A stretch of 64,000 nt of DNA. Source: Paenibacillus sp. EZ-K15 (GTDB lineage: Bacteria > Bacillota > Bacilli > Paenibacillales > Paenibacillaceae). Both the position numbers and the translations under genes were made by a program. The stretch covers positions 375,651-439,650 of the forward strand of contig NZ_PDHM01000028.1 of assembly GCF_002573715.1 (NCBI RefSeq), given 5' to 3'. Positions 1 to 9,149 of the stretch are shown here, piece after piece (within the stretch, counting starts at the first letter, position 1; every line of letters begins with the position of its first letter). The notes beneath the pieces are model-generated. The model was not told the DNA's origin and made no database searches. It saw only the letters and a program-made list of their open reading frames with translations.

Positions 1-76
1 CTAACCATTATTCCACAATTTTCAAGTGGTGACGATAGCCCCATCATCGCTTGCCCAATTCCCTTCTTCCAAATGT

Positions 77-92
77 TATGACACGTGTCATA
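77..92. promoter_or_regulatory. 16-bp perfect palindrome, probable repressor operator
   Basis: TATGACACGTGTCATA reads identically on both strands. It lies about 90 bp upstream of the DUF418 gene start, in non-coding sequence. Symmetric sites of this length are typical of dimeric TetR/MarR-class repressors. No regulator gene lies next to it inside the window; one could lie off the left edge. The function as an operator is inferred from symmetry and position only. Confidence 0.5.
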
Positions 93-183
93 CGGATCTC
101 TTTACAGGTGTGAATGTTGCATCAAACGGATCGCATCTACAATAAAAACACGAGAGAATCAACAAGGAGAGAGGGAGTCGGAG

Positions 184-1320
184 ATGGTACAACGAAAAGA
201 CAGAATCCGCCTGCTGGACATTTTGCGGGGCTTTGCGATTCTGGGAACGCTTGGGACGAATATTTGGATCTTCGCATATGCCGGGGACCTCAGCTACATT
301 ACAACCTTTGATCATTCCGGTTGGTGGGGAGCGAATGACTTACTTCGCATGATCGTCTTATTCCTGGTGAACGGGAAGCTGCTCGGACTGCTGACAATCA
401 TGTTCGGCGTCGGCCTGGAAATGAAGTACCGGCAGGCCAAGCGCAAGGGAAAGCCGTGGCCGGGTGTTTATTTATGGGCCGTCCTGTTTCTGGTCCTCGA
501 AGGCCTGCTGCATTTTATATTGGTCATGGAGTATGACATCTTAATGAGTTATGGAGTTACCGCAATCATTGCAGCCTTCATCGTAAAGGGCGGCGACCGG
601 CTCATCGCCCGCACGATGAACGTGATCGGCAGCGTCTTCGCCATTGCAATTCTGGCCCTCGCGGGACTGATGCTGACGAGCGGTGGCCATGTATCGTTGG
701 GTAGTTTTGGCGATGTCGTTGCTCTTTATCAAGAAGGCACTTGGATGGAGCAAGTTCAATATCGGCTGGCGAACTTCCTTCCGCTGCGAATGGAGGCTAT
801 CCTCGTGATTCCGACCAATGTGTTTCTGTTCCTGCTGGGGGTTCGCTTCATGCGGGCAGGGGTATTCTCCCCGGATGAGAACGGCCAAAAACTGCGCAGA
901 ACGCTATTCAAGCTTGGGATATATGTCGGTGTGCCGCTCAACTTGCTCATTTTTATCCCCGGCGGCGCTTTCGATCTACCGGTGCGATATTTATTCGCCC
1001 CGCTAATGTCCATGGGGTATATAGCAATCATGGCGAGAATGATACAATATACGAAATGGGAATGGCTATGGCGCCGTCTGGAGAACGTCGGAAAAATGTC
1101 GCTAAGCTGCTATGTGCTCCAGAACCTCATCGCATCCGCTGTTTTTTACGGCTGGGGATTGGGCCTTGCCGGCAAGCTGAATTCAGCGGCCATTATCGCG
1201 ATCTGGTTGGTAATCTCCGCATTTCTGCTGGGCATGTCGTCCCTATGGCTCCGCGGCTTTAAGCTGGGACCCATGGAGACCGTCCGCAAACAGGCGATAG
1301 GTTTCTTCGAATCAAGATAG
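184..1320 (+). CDS. DUF418 family integral membrane protein
   Basis: A 378-residue polytopic membrane protein. The N-terminal RIRLLDILRGFAILGTLGTN stretch is characteristic of YeiB/DUF418 proteins, and the C-terminal third contains the DUF418 core with several hydrophobic segments. The frame is open upstream to a GTG at 85, but that codon lies inside the palindrome. I prefer the ATG at 184, preceded by AAGGAGAGAGGGAG. The family is thought to act in small-molecule transport or envelope chemistry, but no reaction is established. It ends 19 bp before the DesK-like kinase gene, so the three genes 184-3063 are probably one transcription unit. Confidence 0.75.
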   Translation: MVQRKDRIRLLDILRGFAILGTLGTNIWIFAYAGDLSYITTFDHSGWWGANDLLRMIVLFLVNGKLLGLLTIMFGVGLEMKYRQAKRKGKPWPGVYLWAVLFLVLEGLLHFILVMEYDILMSYGVTAIIAAFIVKGGDRLIARTMNVIGSVFAIAILALAGLMLTSGGHVSLGSFGDVVALYQEGTWMEQVQYRLANFLPLRMEAILVIPTNVFLFLLGVRFMRAGVFSPDENGQKLRRTLFKLGIYVGVPLNLLIFIPGGAFDLPVRYLFAPLMSMGYIAIMARMIQYTKWEWLWRRLENVGKMSLSCYVLQNLIASAVFYGWGLGLAGKLNSAAIIAIWLVISAFLLGMSSLWLRGFKLGPMETVRKQAIGFFESR

Positions 1321-1339
1321 CCGAAATTGGGGGCTTGAT

Positions 1340-2461
1340 ATGTTCTATAAGTTGTACCCGAGGGATCAGATTAAAAGTTATTTGCTCATCGATATCATAC
1401 TGACCGTATTCTTATGCTACCAGGTGTTTCGTTCAGATACGGCGCTGGGACTGTGGGGCAGCCTCTTGCTGCTCCTGCTGTTCCTTGTTTCGTTCTATAT
1501 CGCGCTGTGGCGCCGGGGCGGCTGGCTGTTGGCTGCCGTGCTGACGGGCCTGTTCGCCGTAGGCGTACTCGGGGTGTATACGGGGCCGAGCACCCTGCTG
1601 TTCGGGATCATTTTTGCCGACTTGCTGGGCCGGTCCAAGTCCAAGGTGCATATCGCCATCGGCAGCGGGGCCATTGCCCTATCATTCCTGCTCGTGTTCG
1701 TTTTCCGAAAGGAACCGCTGCTCGAAACGTCCAATGCCATTTACCTTCCGATCATGATCATTCAATCGGTATATCCGATCGTCATCTACATTAAGGAGAA
1801 AGCGAAAAGCCTGCAAGGGGAGCTGGATGAAGCCAACGAGCAGATCGCAAAGTATATCCAGCAGGAGGAGCGACAGCGAATCGCTAGGGATCTCCACGAT
1901 ACCTTGGGACAGACCCTCATGATGATCAAAATGAAGAGCGAGCTGGCGACGAAATGGGTGGATAAGGATGCTGCCCAAGCCAAGCGAGAGCTAGGCGAGA
2001 TTCTGGATACCACCCGAACGGCCCTGAAGCAAGTGAGGGAGCTGGTATCCGATATGAAGTTCATCTCGCTGGCGACCGAGCTGGAGCATGCAGCCAAGCT
2101 GCTCCATACGGCGGGAATATCGCTGAGCATCGAGAATCCGGAGAAGCTTCCGCTGTTATCCAGCGTAGAGGAAACGATGCTTGCGCTCTGTGTTCGGGAA
2201 GCCATGACCAATATCATCAAGCATAGCCAGGCCAAGCGGTGCACCATTAGGCTGGAAACGAAGGACCATGCCTTCGGAATCTACATCGCGGATGATGGCG
2301 TGGGGCCGGCGGGGAACAGCGACGGAAACGGCATCCCGTCGATCATGGAGCGGATGAAGACGCTGGGCGGCTCTTTCGCCATCGCCCCGGCGCCTGAGGG
2401 AGGCACCAGGGTATCCTTGAATCTCCCCCTTCGCCGACATGAAAAGGAGGACGCTTCATGA
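1340..2461 (+). CDS. desK: DesK-like sensor histidine kinase
   Basis: 373 residues. About five hydrophobic segments fill residues 12-150. A linker follows (LDEANEQIAKYIQQEERQR), then the HisKA_3 box with phospho-acceptor H186 in RDLHDTLGQ and a C-terminal GHKL ATPase (AMTNIIKHSQA; DDGVG). Length, topology and the ERQRIARDLHDTLGQ block closely match Bacillus DesK, the membrane-thickness and cold sensor. The stop overlaps the start of the response regulator (ATGA), indicating translational coupling. In Bacillus the pair controls a fatty-acid desaturase; none is visible nearby, so the target here is unknown. It could be a LiaS/YvfT-type relative instead. Confidence 0.82.
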   Translation: MFYKLYPRDQIKSYLLIDIILTVFLCYQVFRSDTALGLWGSLLLLLLFLVSFYIALWRRGGWLLAAVLTGLFAVGVLGVYTGPSTLLFGIIFADLLGRSKSKVHIAIGSGAIALSFLLVFVFRKEPLLETSNAIYLPIMIIQSVYPIVIYIKEKAKSLQGELDEANEQIAKYIQQEERQRIARDLHDTLGQTLMMIKMKSELATKWVDKDAAQAKRELGEILDTTRTALKQVRELVSDMKFISLATELEHAAKLLHTAGISLSIENPEKLPLLSSVEETMLALCVREAMTNIIKHSQAKRCTIRLETKDHAFGIYIADDGVGPAGNSDGNGIPSIMERMKTLGGSFAIAPAPEGGTRVSLNLPLRRHEKEDAS

Positions 2462-3063
2462 TTCGAATCGTCATTGCGGAAGATCAAAAAATGCTTCGCG
2501 GCGCATTCGCCTCACTGCTTAATTTCGAAGATGACATCGAGGTCGTGGCCGAGGTGCCTGACGGGCAGCAAGCCTGGGACGCGATCCAGCAGCATCAGCC
2601 GGACGTGTGCCTGCTCGATATCGAGATGCCTCATATCAGCGGCCTGGAATTGGCCGAGTCCATACGTCAAGCAGGTCTGCCCTGCAAAATCATGATCGTG
2701 ACGACCTTCGCGCGCCCGGGTTATCTGCAAAAAGCGATGGATGCGCAGGTGGAGGGCTATCTGTTAAAGGACGAGCCGATCGATTTCTTGATCGAGGCCA
2801 TCCGGCGGGTCATGAAAGGCGAGCGGGTTGTGAGCACCGATCTGGCGGCCGCACTCTTCATGAAGGAAGAGAACCCGCTCAGCGAACGGGAAATCGAAAT
2901 GCTTCGCTTAACCAAGGAAGGGATGACCACAGGGGAGATCAGCAAAGCCCTGTTTCTGACGAGAGGAACCGTTCGCAACTACCTCTCCTCAGCCATACAG
3001 AAGCTGGATGCCGAATCCCGGCAGCAGGCCGTGGCGATCGCCGAGGATAAAGGGTGGCTGTAA
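2458..3063 (+). CDS. desR: DesR-like NarL-family response regulator
   Basis: 201 residues: a receiver domain (about 1-120) with phospho-acceptor D54 in CLLDIEMP and the TTFARPGY...GYLLKD region, then a LuxR/NarL helix-turn-helix (about 135-200, NPLSEREIEMLRL...TRGTVRNYLSSAIQKL). It resembles Bacillus DesR in length and across the receiver. It is the cognate partner of the overlapping kinase (ATGA at 2458-2461) and presumably binds DNA once phosphorylated. The target promoter is not evident. A self-regulated promoter upstream of 184 is possible. Confidence 0.85.
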   Translation: MIRIVIAEDQKMLRGAFASLLNFEDDIEVVAEVPDGQQAWDAIQQHQPDVCLLDIEMPHISGLELAESIRQAGLPCKIMIVTTFARPGYLQKAMDAQVEGYLLKDEPIDFLIEAIRRVMKGERVVSTDLAAALFMKEENPLSEREIEMLRLTKEGMTTGEISKALFLTRGTVRNYLSSAIQKLDAESRQQAVAIAEDKGWL

Positions 3064-3114
3064 ACAACCCTGGACACAGCGCCCCTTGTTTATGACTTGA
3101 AGGAGGAGATCGAA

Positions 3115-3660
3115 ATGAACGCTTTGACCCATACGACAGCCAGCGTTCCCTGGCAGCGGTTGACGACCGCCTATGGAAGAGGAACGGACATTCCGAGCCT
3201 CATGGAGACCGGGCAGTATGAGGAGTTGGCCAACCTGATCGAGCACCAAGGGACCCTGTGGCAGACAACGCCGTGGGCCCTGCTTATACTCCTGCGTAAG
3301 CTTGCCAAGCGGACACCACAGCAGGTCACCTCGGAGGAAGTTGAGCTGTACATGGCCGTAGCCTCTGCCATAACCGTGGAGTATATGGATTCGCAGCATA
3401 CGATGGAGACGATGGACAAGCTGCTGGACGAAAAGTACTTATGGCCGGAGAACGAGGAAGAGGATGAATCGCGATGGGAGGAGGAAACGCCGCCTGGCTA
3501 TGAGTCGGAGGCCTTTATCAGCTATTATTACTTCAGTTATGTGCTGCTAAGGGAGGCGATTCCTCTTTTCACCGCGATGCTGAACGGTAACGATAAGCTT
3601 GCTCCTGCTATTGCAGAGCTGCTGCTTCTGCTTGAAGCCAAAGAGCTTTTTGAAAAATAA
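3115..3660 (+). CDS. hypothetical cytoplasmic protein
   Basis: 181 residues, not recognised. Mostly helical composition, with an acidic central stretch (ENEEEDESRWEEE) and no membrane segment or signal peptide. The ATG at 3115 follows GAAGGAGG with good spacing; an in-frame TTG at 3097 would overlap that ribosome site. It lies 51 bp after the DesR-like gene and ends just before a clear terminator, so it is likely the last gene of that unit. No function can be assigned. Confidence 0.6.
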   Translation: MNALTHTTASVPWQRLTTAYGRGTDIPSLMETGQYEELANLIEHQGTLWQTTPWALLILLRKLAKRTPQQVTSEEVELYMAVASAITVEYMDSQHTMETMDKLLDEKYLWPENEEEDESRWEEETPPGYESEAFISYYYFSYVLLREAIPLFTAMLNGNDKLAPAIAELLLLLEAKELFEK

Positions 3661-3675
3661 TGAAAGCATAAAAAT

Positions 3676-3713
3676 AACCTTTGCTAACTTCTATGTCAGC
3701 AAAGGTTGTTTTG
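3676..3713 (+). terminator. rho-independent terminator
   Basis: A perfect 10-bp stem AACCTTTGCT / AGCAAAGGTT (3676-3685 and 3698-3707) is followed by GTTTT. It lies 15 bp after the stop of the preceding gene. Confidence 0.85.
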
Positions 3714-3818
3714 AGTTCAAGCACCCCATATTTAAACCATTTTTAAACGGAACTGGCCGTTCGTTTTAACCTTGATCCGTTACGATAAAAGAAAATGGAG
3801 CAATAAGGGAGAGAACGT

Positions 3819-5324
3819 ATGCGAGTATTGGAAATGTTGTTAGTCACATCTTGCGTTTTGGTGCTGATGGACTTACTGTTCCGTAACACAATCAACCGGA
3901 GGACAGGGGCTATAGCCGGCATCGCTTGTGGTTCACTGTTAGCTGCGCAGCTGCTGTTTGAGGGCTATAGGTGGCAGATGATCCCAGCCTATATCATCGC
4001 CGCATTGCTTGTCGCCTTCGTCTTATTCAGGCGCAGTAAGATCACGAAACCGCTTCGTTTCATGATATTGACCCTATCTATTATTTTTCTGGGCGGATCG
4101 GTTGCCTTATCGGTATTACTGCCGATCTTTCATTTACCGAAGCCTTCAGGCGAGTTCAATGTGGGAACGGAAACGTTTCATTTTACCGATACCGACCGGG
4201 AAGAAACGTTTACCGAGCAGAAGGGCGACAAACGGGAACTTATCGTTCAGGTATGGTACCCTGCTGCGGAGTCTGGCCGAAATGCCGAGGAAAATATGGT
4301 GTTCCCTAAAGACAGAGGGCTGTTCCATACCTATATGCAAGCTTATTCCGGATATCTGGGCCTTCCCGCTCCCGCTCTCGACTACTGGAAATACAGCCAG
4401 GCCAATTCATCTATCCATGCCGATTTGCATCCCGCGGACAATCCGTATCCAGTGGTGCTGCTATCGCACGGCATGGGGGTCGGCAAAATTTTGCATACGT
4501 CGCAGGCTGAACATCTTGCCAGCCACGGTTATATCGTATTCGCCATCGATCATACTTACAGTACCGTTGTGACTACTTTTCCGGATAAGCGCGTGACCGG
4601 TTTCCTTACGGAACAGTCTCAGGATCGATTGTTTGAGGACAGCCGCGCCATTTTACATGTATGGAACGAGGATATCGCCTTCGTCGTGGATCAGTTGGAG
4701 AAGCTGCATTCAGGCGCCATCGCCAGCAAATTCAAGGGAATGCTGGATATGGACAACATCGGCATGATGGGTCATTCCTTCGGTGGGGCAGCAGCTTTTG
4801 AAGCTGTTTATTCCAACCCGCGAATCAAAGCCGGCGTGAATATGGATGGTACATTGTTCATAACGGAGAACCGGGATGCCATGAAGAAACCGTTTATGTT
4901 CCTGAAATCGGAAGAGTTTACGAATATAAACGAGAAGCAGGCGAAGTACCGCAATACCCCGGCCACGGAGGCAGAGCTCAAGGGACTCCGGTTAACGCGT
5001 GAACAATTCGACAACATTCTGGCGAATCGGGAATTGGAGCTGAAGCTGATGGACCGCCTATCGCAACAAGGACAAGGACGGACCATTTATATCGAAGGAG
5101 CCGGACATTATAACTTCACCGATCTTCAGCTCTACTCTCCGCTCATCAGACTAACCGGCATGACAGGAAGCATTAATGGAGCAAGGGGTGCAGAAATCGT
5201 CAATCGCTATCTTTTGGAGTTTTTTAACCAGCATTTACGCGGAACCGAGAGTAAGCTTCTGGCCGGTCCCACTGAGGACTATCCGGAAGTGAAGTATCCG
5301 AACTCGGTTTTTCAAGGAGAATAG
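3819..5324 (+). CDS. membrane-anchored PAF-acetylhydrolase-type alpha/beta hydrolase
   Basis: 501 residues. Three to four hydrophobic segments occupy residues 1-105. The catalytic region after that carries VVLLSHGMG (about 212-220), the nucleophile elbow GHSFG with S320, and likely D343 (NMDG) and H430 (GAGH) completing the triad. The layout fits the platelet-activating-factor acetylhydrolase isoform II family, which cleaves short acyl esters; the natural bacterial substrate is unknown. The catalytic domain probably faces outward. Start ATG 3819 follows AAGGGAGAG. It is monocistronic, between terminators at 3676 and 5331. Confidence 0.78.
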   Translation: MRVLEMLLVTSCVLVLMDLLFRNTINRRTGAIAGIACGSLLAAQLLFEGYRWQMIPAYIIAALLVAFVLFRRSKITKPLRFMILTLSIIFLGGSVALSVLLPIFHLPKPSGEFNVGTETFHFTDTDREETFTEQKGDKRELIVQVWYPAAESGRNAEENMVFPKDRGLFHTYMQAYSGYLGLPAPALDYWKYSQANSSIHADLHPADNPYPVVLLSHGMGVGKILHTSQAEHLASHGYIVFAIDHTYSTVVTTFPDKRVTGFLTEQSQDRLFEDSRAILHVWNEDIAFVVDQLEKLHSGAIASKFKGMLDMDNIGMMGHSFGGAAAFEAVYSNPRIKAGVNMDGTLFITENRDAMKKPFMFLKSEEFTNINEKQAKYRNTPATEAELKGLRLTREQFDNILANRELELKLMDRLSQQGQGRTIYIEGAGHYNFTDLQLYSPLIRLTGMTGSINGARGAEIVNRYLLEFFNQHLRGTESKLLAGPTEDYPEVKYPNSVFQGE

Positions 5325-5330
5325 ATTGAA

Positions 5331-5367
5331 AGAGAAACGCTCTTCGTATAACGGAGGGCGTTTCTTT
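5331..5367 (+). terminator. rho-independent terminator
   Basis: AGAAACGC (5333-5340) pairs with GCGTTTCT (5358-5365), with further partial pairing inside, and TTT follows. It lies directly after the hydrolase stop. Confidence 0.75.
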
Positions 5368-5586
5368 ATGGGTTTAGCTTTTAAACAACCGCCTTCCCCT
5401 CCCATCATTCGTCCGAATTTCCATTTATGTGAGCAATTCATGCAAAATGCAACAGCCAATGTAGAGTTCTTGTAGAGATTTGCGTGATACAATTCCATCA
5501 AATTCAACCCTACCATATTGAGGAAAAATAACAACCGAGTAAAGACTATTAATTCCTTTAATAGGTTAGAGATCAGAACAGAGAGG

Positions 5587-8500
5587 ATGGGAAATTTGAT
5601 CAAGCTTTTCAAGAAAAAACAGGCAGCGTTATTCCTGAGCAGTATCCTGGTCATTGGTGGTTTACCAGCAGGATTAGCTCCGAATGAAGTGAGTGCTGCT
5701 GAACCACAGGAGGCTTTAATCACCACATCTAACGGTAACACCAGTTATGATCTGATTGACGGGACAACCACTCCCCCGGTTATTGTAGATTCAGCAGTTA
5801 CGGTTCAAGAATCCGTCTACACGAAAAACTTGAATGCCGCTACAGTAGTTATTGAAAATTTCGTAGCTGGGGATACATTGAAGGTTACTTTAGCAAGCGG
5901 AATCACAGGAACTTATAATCCTGCTAATGGTATCCTGACATTAACGGGTGCAGCTTCGGTTGAAGACTATAAAAAGGTATTGTCTAGCGTTACCTTTTCG
6001 ACAACCTCCAGCGTAACAACAGAAAGAACCATCAAATTCACGCTCGGCGATGCTCTTCCTTATGAAGCTAACGGCCATTTTTATAAATATATAAAAACAA
6101 GCAGCTCAATTACCTGGGATGTGGCAAAGGCTGAGGCCGAGAACAGTGAATATTTTGGACGTAAAGGGTACCTCGTTACGATTACAAGTCTGGAGGAAAA
6201 TACCTTTGTAAAAGAAAAGACATTAGGTATCGGTTGGCTTGGTGCAAAAGATATCGAGCGGGATGCAAGCACACCTAAAAAAAATGGTGACTGGCGCTGG
6301 GTAACGGGGCCGGAAGGCTTGGAGAACAGCGGGCAAGGCACGAAATTCTATCAAGGTTATACAGGCAGCGGAAAAGACCTTTTGTATACCAACTGGGATG
6401 TTGGCGAGCCAAATGACCATAGTGGAACAGAATTCGTTGCGCATATTTTTGGACCCGGAAATAAAGCGGGTAAGTGGAACGATTACTCTCCAACCAACGC
6501 TTCAGTAACAGGATATATTGTTGAATACGGCGATATGCCTGGCGACAACAATGTTGTAATTAGCGCCGAGAAGACCCTTTCTTTTGTGAATGTTACCGAG
6601 CTTACAAAAGCAAAAGCGGTAGCCGATCAATTAAAAGAAGAAGACTATGCTGAGACAGAATGGCTTGAATTTGAAAAAGCTTTGGAAGATGCCAAAACGA
6701 TCCTTGAAAATCGCAGCAAAACCCAAGACGAGGTAGACGCAGCCCTGAAAGCGCTGAAAGATGCACAAGAGCAGCTCAAGCCCCGGGTTACAATCACGGA
6801 GCCGAGCGGCGATACGGTATATGTGGCCCAGCCTGAGTTTGAGGGGAGCGTTCCTCAAGGTGCAACAGTCACCGCAGCTATTTATGATAAAGACGGCAAG
6901 CTTATCGGAACTCCTCAGGTCAAAGTGAATCCGGATGGTACATGGAGCTTTGCACCTGACCAAGAGTTGCCTGATGGCGACTATGTGGTTGAGGTGACTG
7001 CTGAAAAGGACGGCAAGACAAGCACAGAAAAGAAAAATGTGACGGTAGATACCACAAAACCGAATGTACAGATTACTGAACCAAGCGGTGAAAAAGTCAA
7101 CGTGGCCAAACCGGAATTCAAAGGTATCGCGGACAAGGATGCAAAGGTCATCGTTGAGTTGAAAGATGAGAGCGGTAAGGTAGTTGCGACCCGCGAAGTG
7201 GACGTAGACAGCAATGGAAATTGGAGCTTCACTCCGTCCGAAGACTTAAAAGACGGAAAATACACAGTCAATGTAACGGCAGAGAAAAATGGCAAGGTGT
7301 CCAAAGACTCCAAGGTCGTTACGGTAGACGCAACAGATGAGTCACAGTTATCGGGTCTCGAACTAAAACGTGGGGATGGAACACCGATTGCGATCTCTCC
7401 AGCCTTTAACGGGGGAGTGACCCATTATCAGGCTTCGGTGACCCAAGATGTTTACAATACAACCGTAACGCTGGCAACTTATGACCCGAACGCCACGATC
7501 GAAATCTCGCTTAATGGCGGGGCATGGCAAGGAGCTCCTAACGGCTCTGCAAGTGATGAATTGCCGTTAGCATTCGGCACCAATACGATTGTTGTGAAGG
7601 TAACGGATTCCCAGGGAAATGTGACGGAATATACGCTGACCATCACCAGAGGCTCCAGTGACAATAATAACGGAGGTAATAACGGAGGTGATAGCGGAGG
7701 CAACGGCGGAGGCAGTACAACGCCTTCTACGCCGCCTACGACTACACCGCCCCCAACGGACCCTGGCGTGAATACGTCCGTGAACGGTAACGACGGTGGG
7801 TTTGCCACAGGGAAGACAACCACCTCTGAAGGTAACAAGCAAACTTCTGTACAGGTAAACAGAGATAAGCTTGGAGACATATTAACGAATGGAACAGGTC
7901 AGAAGCTGTCCATTCAATCTCCGAATGATGGGAATATGCAGGTTGATGGTTTAACGGCTGCGGACATTCGTTTGTTAGCTGATAAGGGAGCAAGCCTTGA
8001 CATCGGGAATCCATTAGCTATCTACCCGGTGCCTAGCAAGCAATTGGACTTGAATTCAGTGTCCGGGCAGCTGGGAAATGCTGCGCTCAACGATATCGCC
8101 GTTCATATCGACATTAAACGCTCCTCGGAGACTTTGAGAAACAATGCCAAGAACAAAGCAACATCGGCAGGCTACCAGTTGCTGGTTGATCCGGTCGACC
8201 TGGAAATGACTTTTAGCCGAAATGGTCAGACCGTAAAATCCGGGCAATTGAACGGATATGCTCCAAAATATATCGCTCTGCCGGAAGGTATCGACCCGAA
8301 TCGTATTACGACAGGCGTTGTGGTCAATCCGGATGGCTCGGTATATCATCTGCCAACCGTAGTTACGAAGATCGGGGATCGTTATTACGCGCAGATTCAT
8401 GATCTACGCAGCAGTGGTTCGTACTCGGTTATCTGGAATCCGCAGGATTTCGATGATGTGAGAACTCACTGGGCTCAAACGGAAGTGAACAACATCTCTG

Positions 8501-9015
8501 CTCGCCTTGACCTGCAAGGGAATGGTGGCAATATGTTCGCTCCGAATCGAAATGTGACCCGGGCTGAATTTGCTGAGATTGTGGTATTGGGTCTTGGGCT
8601 GATGCGTCAGGAAGAGCCAAAAACAACATTTGACGACGTTACGGCAACTGCCTGGTATCGCAATGCGATCTCGATTGCCAGTGAATTCGGCATCGTACTC
8701 GGTTATAACGACGGCGCGTTCCGTGGTAACCAGACGATTACAAGAGAAGAAGGAATGGCGATGATCGCTCGAGGCTATCAATTGATCAAGCCAGGCCATG
8801 CAATTAGCGAAACAGAAATTAGCAGACTGCTCGCAGGATATGAAGATGCGGCCCAAGTAGCAAGATGGGCCCGACCTTCCGTAGCAACCTTGCTGTCGGC
8901 AGATATTGTCCAAGGAAGCGGAGATAAGGGATTAACTCCGAAATCCACGATGACGCGGGCTGAAACGGTAGCCTTGATGCAGCGTCTGTTGCAAGTTACC
9001 CATTTAATCGATTAA
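5587..9015 (+). CDS. SLH-anchored surface protein with C-type-lectin-like and Ig-like domains
   Basis: 1142 residues from ATG 5587. A TTG at 5596 is equally likely, because AGAGAGGA sits just before 5587 and suits the later start. A signal peptide ends near VSAAE. A C-type-lectin-like domain (about 160-315) shows TWDVAKAEAEN, WLGAKD, NWDVGEPNDH, KWNDY and GYIVEYG; the EPN and WND motifs are the classic calcium/sugar-binding residues. Then come a FIVAR-like helical repeat (335-398), two Ig-like repeats (402-485, 492-581), a cadherin-like beta-sandwich (589-686), a Gly/Asn- and Thr/Pro-rich linker, and three SLH motifs (about 953-1138) that anchor to cell-wall polymer. It is probably a glycan-binding adhesin; no catalytic domain was recognised. 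Confidence 0.85.
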   Translation: MGNLIKLFKKKQAALFLSSILVIGGLPAGLAPNEVSAAEPQEALITTSNGNTSYDLIDGTTTPPVIVDSAVTVQESVYTKNLNAATVVIENFVAGDTLKVTLASGITGTYNPANGILTLTGAASVEDYKKVLSSVTFSTTSSVTTERTIKFTLGDALPYEANGHFYKYIKTSSSITWDVAKAEAENSEYFGRKGYLVTITSLEENTFVKEKTLGIGWLGAKDIERDASTPKKNGDWRWVTGPEGLENSGQGTKFYQGYTGSGKDLLYTNWDVGEPNDHSGTEFVAHIFGPGNKAGKWNDYSPTNASVTGYIVEYGDMPGDNNVVISAEKTLSFVNVTELTKAKAVADQLKEEDYAETEWLEFEKALEDAKTILENRSKTQDEVDAALKALKDAQEQLKPRVTITEPSGDTVYVAQPEFEGSVPQGATVTAAIYDKDGKLIGTPQVKVNPDGTWSFAPDQELPDGDYVVEVTAEKDGKTSTEKKNVTVDTTKPNVQITEPSGEKVNVAKPEFKGIADKDAKVIVELKDESGKVVATREVDVDSNGNWSFTPSEDLKDGKYTVNVTAEKNGKVSKDSKVVTVDATDESQLSGLELKRGDGTPIAISPAFNGGVTHYQASVTQDVYNTTVTLATYDPNATIEISLNGGAWQGAPNGSASDELPLAFGTNTIVVKVTDSQGNVTEYTLTITRGSSDNNNGGNNGGDSGGNGGGSTTPSTPPTTTPPPTDPGVNTSVNGNDGGFATGKTTTSEGNKQTSVQVNRDKLGDILTNGTGQKLSIQSPNDGNMQVDGLTAADIRLLADKGASLDIGNPLAIYPVPSKQLDLNSVSGQLGNAALNDIAVHIDIKRSSETLRNNAKNKATSAGYQLLVDPVDLEMTFSRNGQTVKSGQLNGYAPKYIALPEGIDPNRITTGVVVNPDGSVYHLPTVVTKIGDRYYAQIHDLRSSGSYSVIWNPQDFDDVRTHWAQTEVNNISARLDLQGNGGNMFAPNRNVTRAEFAEIVVLGLGLMRQEEPKTTFDDVTATAWYRNAISIASEFGIVLGYNDGAFRGNQTITREEGMAMIARGYQLIKPGHAISETEISRLLAGYEDAAQVARWARPSVATLLSADIVQGSGDKGLTPKSTMTRAETVALMQRLLQVTHLID

Positions 9016-9032
9016 ATCAATAAGTTTGAGTC

Positions 9033-9085
9033 AATGACCCGCATGAGGCCCTTTGGAAAAAGTGACCGATTGCGGGTCATTTTTG
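9033..9085 (+). terminator. rho-independent terminator
   Basis: AATGACCCGCA (9033-9043) pairs with TGCGGGTCATT (9071-9081) and is followed by a T run. The loop is long (27 nt). It lies 18 bp after the SLH gene stop. Confidence 0.75.
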
Positions 9086-9149
9086 TTCGATAATCTGACA
9101 TCTGAATTCGAACTCACAGATTGGATGCAATCCTGAATGGTTAGGTGGC

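Noticed and set aside
6787..7330. Tandem DNA repeats in the SLH protein gene
   Set aside because: They are two diverged Ig-like domains; ordinary protein domain duplication.
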